Shown here piece after piece: positions 35,397-35,908 of a stretch of DNA of 35,908 bases (positions are counted from its first letter, which is position 1; each line of letters starts with the position of its first letter). A model generated the notes under the pieces. That model had not been told where the DNA came from. It was given only the letters and a program-made list of their open reading frames with translations, and did no database searches. Source of the stretch: Cyclobacteriaceae bacterium (GTDB lineage: Bacteria > Bacteroidota > Bacteroidia > Cytophagales > Cyclobacteriaceae); the NCBI GenBank assembly GCA_021604845.1, contig BQJT01000017.1:1-35908 (forward strand), in the 5' to 3' direction. Made by a program: the position numbers and the translations under genes.

Positions 35397-35908
35397 TTAA
35401 GGCATAAATTCACCTACACCTACCGGTACCCTGAATGGTTTACAGTAAAACAAAACATGCGAATAATCAGATAATTCAACACTACCCTCGATCTGATAAA
35501 CCTGTGCCCCGGAAAACTGCTCCACCGCACCTATTTCCAAGGCATTGTTTATTGAATTTGTATTGTTTGTGAGGTATAAATACAACCCGGGCAGAGCATC
35601 TGTGGTGGCAAAATCATCGGAAAGGGAAAGTTTTAAACCCCCTTCTTCCTTAAGCGTTGCAGTACCCTGTAATGCGTATGAACTGACTGTCTTAAGCATT
35701 GCCGTTCTCGTTCCTTGTTGTTCCTGGGCTTTTCTTAATGAATCTTCATCTACCAGCGCCGGATCAAAAACTGATATTGGGAACGACCCGGTGATATTAT
35801 TAGCCGAAAATGACACCAAAGTTTCACCGGGTGATACAGCGGACGCCAGGCCGGTTGCATCGATCTCCAGTACCATTGTATTAGTTGAAGCCCATTCGAA
35901 ACTAGCCG
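35397..35908 (-). CDS. Ig-like (BIG2) and DM13 domain protein (5' end missing)
   Basis: The frame is open through the window edge, so the N-terminus is missing; at least 169 residues are seen. The first part (FEWASTNTMVLEIDATGLASAVSPGE, then VSFSANNI) is the end of a bacterial Ig-like group 2 domain. The C-terminal ~105 residues fit a DM13 domain: YALQGTATLKEEGGLKLSLS, DALPGLYLYLTNN, GAQVYQIEGSVELSDY and HVLFYCKPFRVPVG, which keeps the family's conserved Cys. DM13 proteins are proposed to act in redox reactions with the Cys as a key residue. It stops 10 bp before the beta-barrel gene and is likely a cell-surface lipoprotein or exported protein. Confidence 0.78.
   Translation of the reverse strand, partial: ASFEWASTNTMVLEIDATGLASAVSPGETLVSFSANNITGSFPISVFDPALVDEDSLRKAQEQQGTRTAMLKTVSSYALQGTATLKEEGGLKLSLSDDFATTDALPGLYLYLTNNTNSINNALEIGAVEQFSGAQVYQIEGSVELSDYSHVLFYCKPFRVPVGVGEFMP

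Overview
The window looks like a chromosomal segment of a free-living, Gram-negative Bacteroidota bacterium, most likely of the Cytophagales type. The basis is promoter elements of the Bacteroidota form TAnnTTTG (TACCTTTG occurs upstream of three genes), a SecA with a long internal insertion and no zinc-binding tail, an S16 protein with an acidic Ala/Glu tail, and outer-membrane families common in this phylum (porin O/P, DUF5916, DM13). Shine-Dalgarno sequences are scarce. No rRNA, tRNA, CRISPR array, phage gene or intact insertion sequence was recognised.

Layout. 1-4500: a phosphate-uptake locus. A truncated phosphate-selective porin (minus) and a Na+/phosphate symporter (plus) diverge from a 223-bp gap with two sets of 11-bp phased repeats resembling a Pho box; an SLC13-type permease follows the symporter. 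4560-10880: minus-strand housekeeping genes: Dabb-domain protein, dapF, secA, SPOR lipoprotein, M20 amidohydrolase. 11020-14060: the conserved rpsP-rimM-trmD-rplS operon (minus), closed by a strong terminator. It carries a heptamer array and an octamer array in two of its gaps and a 24-bp array inside rpsP. 14520-15500: an HPt protein and a stand-alone receiver domain, followed by a non-coding or weakly coding gap with two perfect hairpins. 15789-21463: the complete 2-oxoglutarate dehydrogenase operon sucA-sucB-lpdA.

21516-29172 is the most unusual part. A plus-strand gene encodes an 801-residue protein joining a cation/proton antiporter to a six-helix voltage-gated-type K+ channel (TVGYGD filter) and a zinc ribbon. 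Facing it is a tightly packed minus-strand operon: a coiled-coil P-loop ATPase with a probable winged-helix end, a small MscS-like channel, and a stand-alone antiporter paralogous to the front half of the fusion. An unrecognised gene diverges from the ATPase. This may be one ion-flux or turgor-control island; that is inference from gene order and paralogy.

29198-35908 holds cell-envelope genes: an unknown exported protein, a class-C beta-lactamase-family hydrolase, a DUF2270 membrane protein, a DUF5916 outer-membrane protein, a beta-barrel, and the C-terminal part of an Ig-like/DM13 protein cut by the window edge. Several genes start at TTG or GTG, or have their first ATG a few codons inside the longest open frame; those choices are explained in each entry.
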